Of a stretch of 5,639 bases of DNA, positions 5,023 to 5,639 are shown piece after piece; positions within the stretch are counted from its first letter, which is position 1, and the number at the start of each line of letters is the position of its first letter. This DNA comes from Candidatus Aenigmatarchaeota archaeon (GTDB lineage Archaea > Aenigmatarchaeota > Aenigmatarchaeia > QMZP01): the NCBI GenBank assembly GCA_003663225.1, contig QMZP01000065.1, positions 1-5,639 on the forward strand, given 5' to 3'. Position numbers and translations under genes: made by a program. The notes beneath the pieces are model-generated. The model worked only from the letters and a program-made list of their open reading frames with translations, made no database searches and was not told where the DNA came from.

Positions 5023-5639
5023 TCATCCCGAAGCGAGGAACTCGAGTGCAGGCAGCTTCTTCCCGGACATGTATTCCATCAGGGCGCCGCCTGCCAGCGA
5101 TACGTGCGAGAACGACCCCTTGTCGGAGTACAGGCCGACCAGGTCAGCTGCGGAGCCGCCGCCTATCAGCGAGTACGCATCGGACGATGCTATAGCCTTT
5201 ATCACTATCTCAGAGCCCTTGGAGAAACCCGTTATCCGGTAGTCCCCGGGAGCTCCCTTTAGATATATTGTCCTGGCCTTCTTAATAATGCCCGCGAACC
5301 TCTCCGCAGTTTTCGTGCCTATGTCCCATATGTCCTTGTCTGTTGGAAGATCTTCCGTGCTTATCTCCTTCCTTCCGTTGTCGTCCTCTGCCAGGTCCTC
5401 GGGCACCTCGAACACGTCCGGGTGCTGGTCGAGCAGAGACCTCACCTTGGGAACCAGGTCCAAAAGGCTCTTCTTCTCCATGGAGTCCTTCTTGCCCAGG
5501 AAGCTTTCCTTCTTTCCCAGCTTCTTGCCTTCTGCTATGATGCACAGCTCTCCCAGCGTTCCCGAAGCCAGTATCTTGTCTACCTTCCCCTCTTCCAGCG
5601 ACTTGTCTATGAGGTCGAAGTAGTCGAATATCTTGACTC
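5023..5639 (-). CDS. pgk: Phosphoglycerate kinase, C-terminal half (5' end outside window)
   Basis: PGK transfers phosphate between 1,3-bisphosphoglycerate and ADP in the cytosolic lower part of glycolysis. The open frame enters from the right edge and gives 204 residues before a TGA; family members are about 400 residues, so this is the C-terminal, nucleotide-binding domain. Support: the KVDKIL strand and following loop, DIGTKT (archaeal and bacterial PGKs have DIGxxT here), KAIASSDAYSLIGGG, FSHVS, GGALMEYMSGKKLPALEFL. The same order is found in archaeal PGKs. Several motifs are unusual: KGAPGDYR where NGPxGVFE is normal, LASG where a GG pair is normal, and SLAGGA where STGGGA is normal. The 3-phosphoglycerate-binding N-terminal half cannot be seen. 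The methionine at 5481 is internal, because the homology continues upstream of it. The stop lies 14 nt before the preferred start of the sugar kinase. The family assignment is firm; full activity is less certain. Confidence 0.93.
   Translation of the reverse strand, partial: VKIFDYFDLIDKSLEEGKVDKILASGTLGELCIIAEGKKLGKKESFLGKKDSMEKKSLLDLVPKVRSLLDQHPDVFEVPEDLAEDDNGRKEISTEDLPTDKDIWDIGTKTAERFAGIIKKARTIYLKGAPGDYRITGFSKGSEIVIKAIASSDAYSLIGGGSAADLVGLYSDKGSFSHVSLAGGALMEYMSGKKLPALEFLASG

Overview
The window reads as a compact archaeal operon, with every gene on the minus strand, so transcription runs from high to low coordinates. The host call rests on four things: a class I DhnA-type fructose-bisphosphate aldolase, a short archaeal-type triosephosphate isomerase (223 aa), an archaeal-style phosphoglycerate kinase, and GGTG(A) Shine-Dalgarno sites placed right before the start codons. 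Isoleucine codons are mostly ATA and arginine codons mostly AGG, and base composition is close to half GC by eye. The compactness and the mixture with a bacterial-style lactate dehydrogenase would suit a fermentative DPANN-type archaeon, but that placement is inference.

Layout in transcription order: (1) pgk, C-terminal half only, cut by the right edge (5639-5023); (2) a PfkB-family sugar kinase (about 5008-4052); (3) class I fructose-1,6-bisphosphate aldolase (4055-3276); (4) L-lactate dehydrogenase (3279-2347); (5) triosephosphate isomerase (2350-1679); (6) a 37-bp AT-rich gap with a possible promoter; (7) a hydrogenase beta-like iron-sulfur protein (1641-709); (8) a hydrogenase gamma-like FAD/NAD(P) and [2Fe-2S] reductase, cut by the left edge (712-1). 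Coding is nearly continuous. No RNA gene, repeat, CRISPR array or mobile element was seen.

Functionally, the first five genes form a lower-glycolysis and fermentation set: hexose phosphate kinase candidate, aldolase, triose isomerase, 3-phosphoglycerate kinase, and a lactate dehydrogenase that re-oxidises NADH. The last two are the electron-transfer half of a cytosolic group 3b-type NiFe (sulf)hydrogenase, which would give a second outlet for reductant as H2. The hydrogenase delta and alpha genes would be expected just beyond the left edge. Four of the junctions are ATGA stop/start overlaps, each with GGTG exactly 5 nt before the ATG, which implies tight translational coupling.

The least ordinary points are the PGK, which departs from family consensus at several nucleotide- and phosphate-binding motifs, the unassigned PfkB kinase sitting where a phosphofructokinase would be useful, and the extreme use of ATA for isoleucine.
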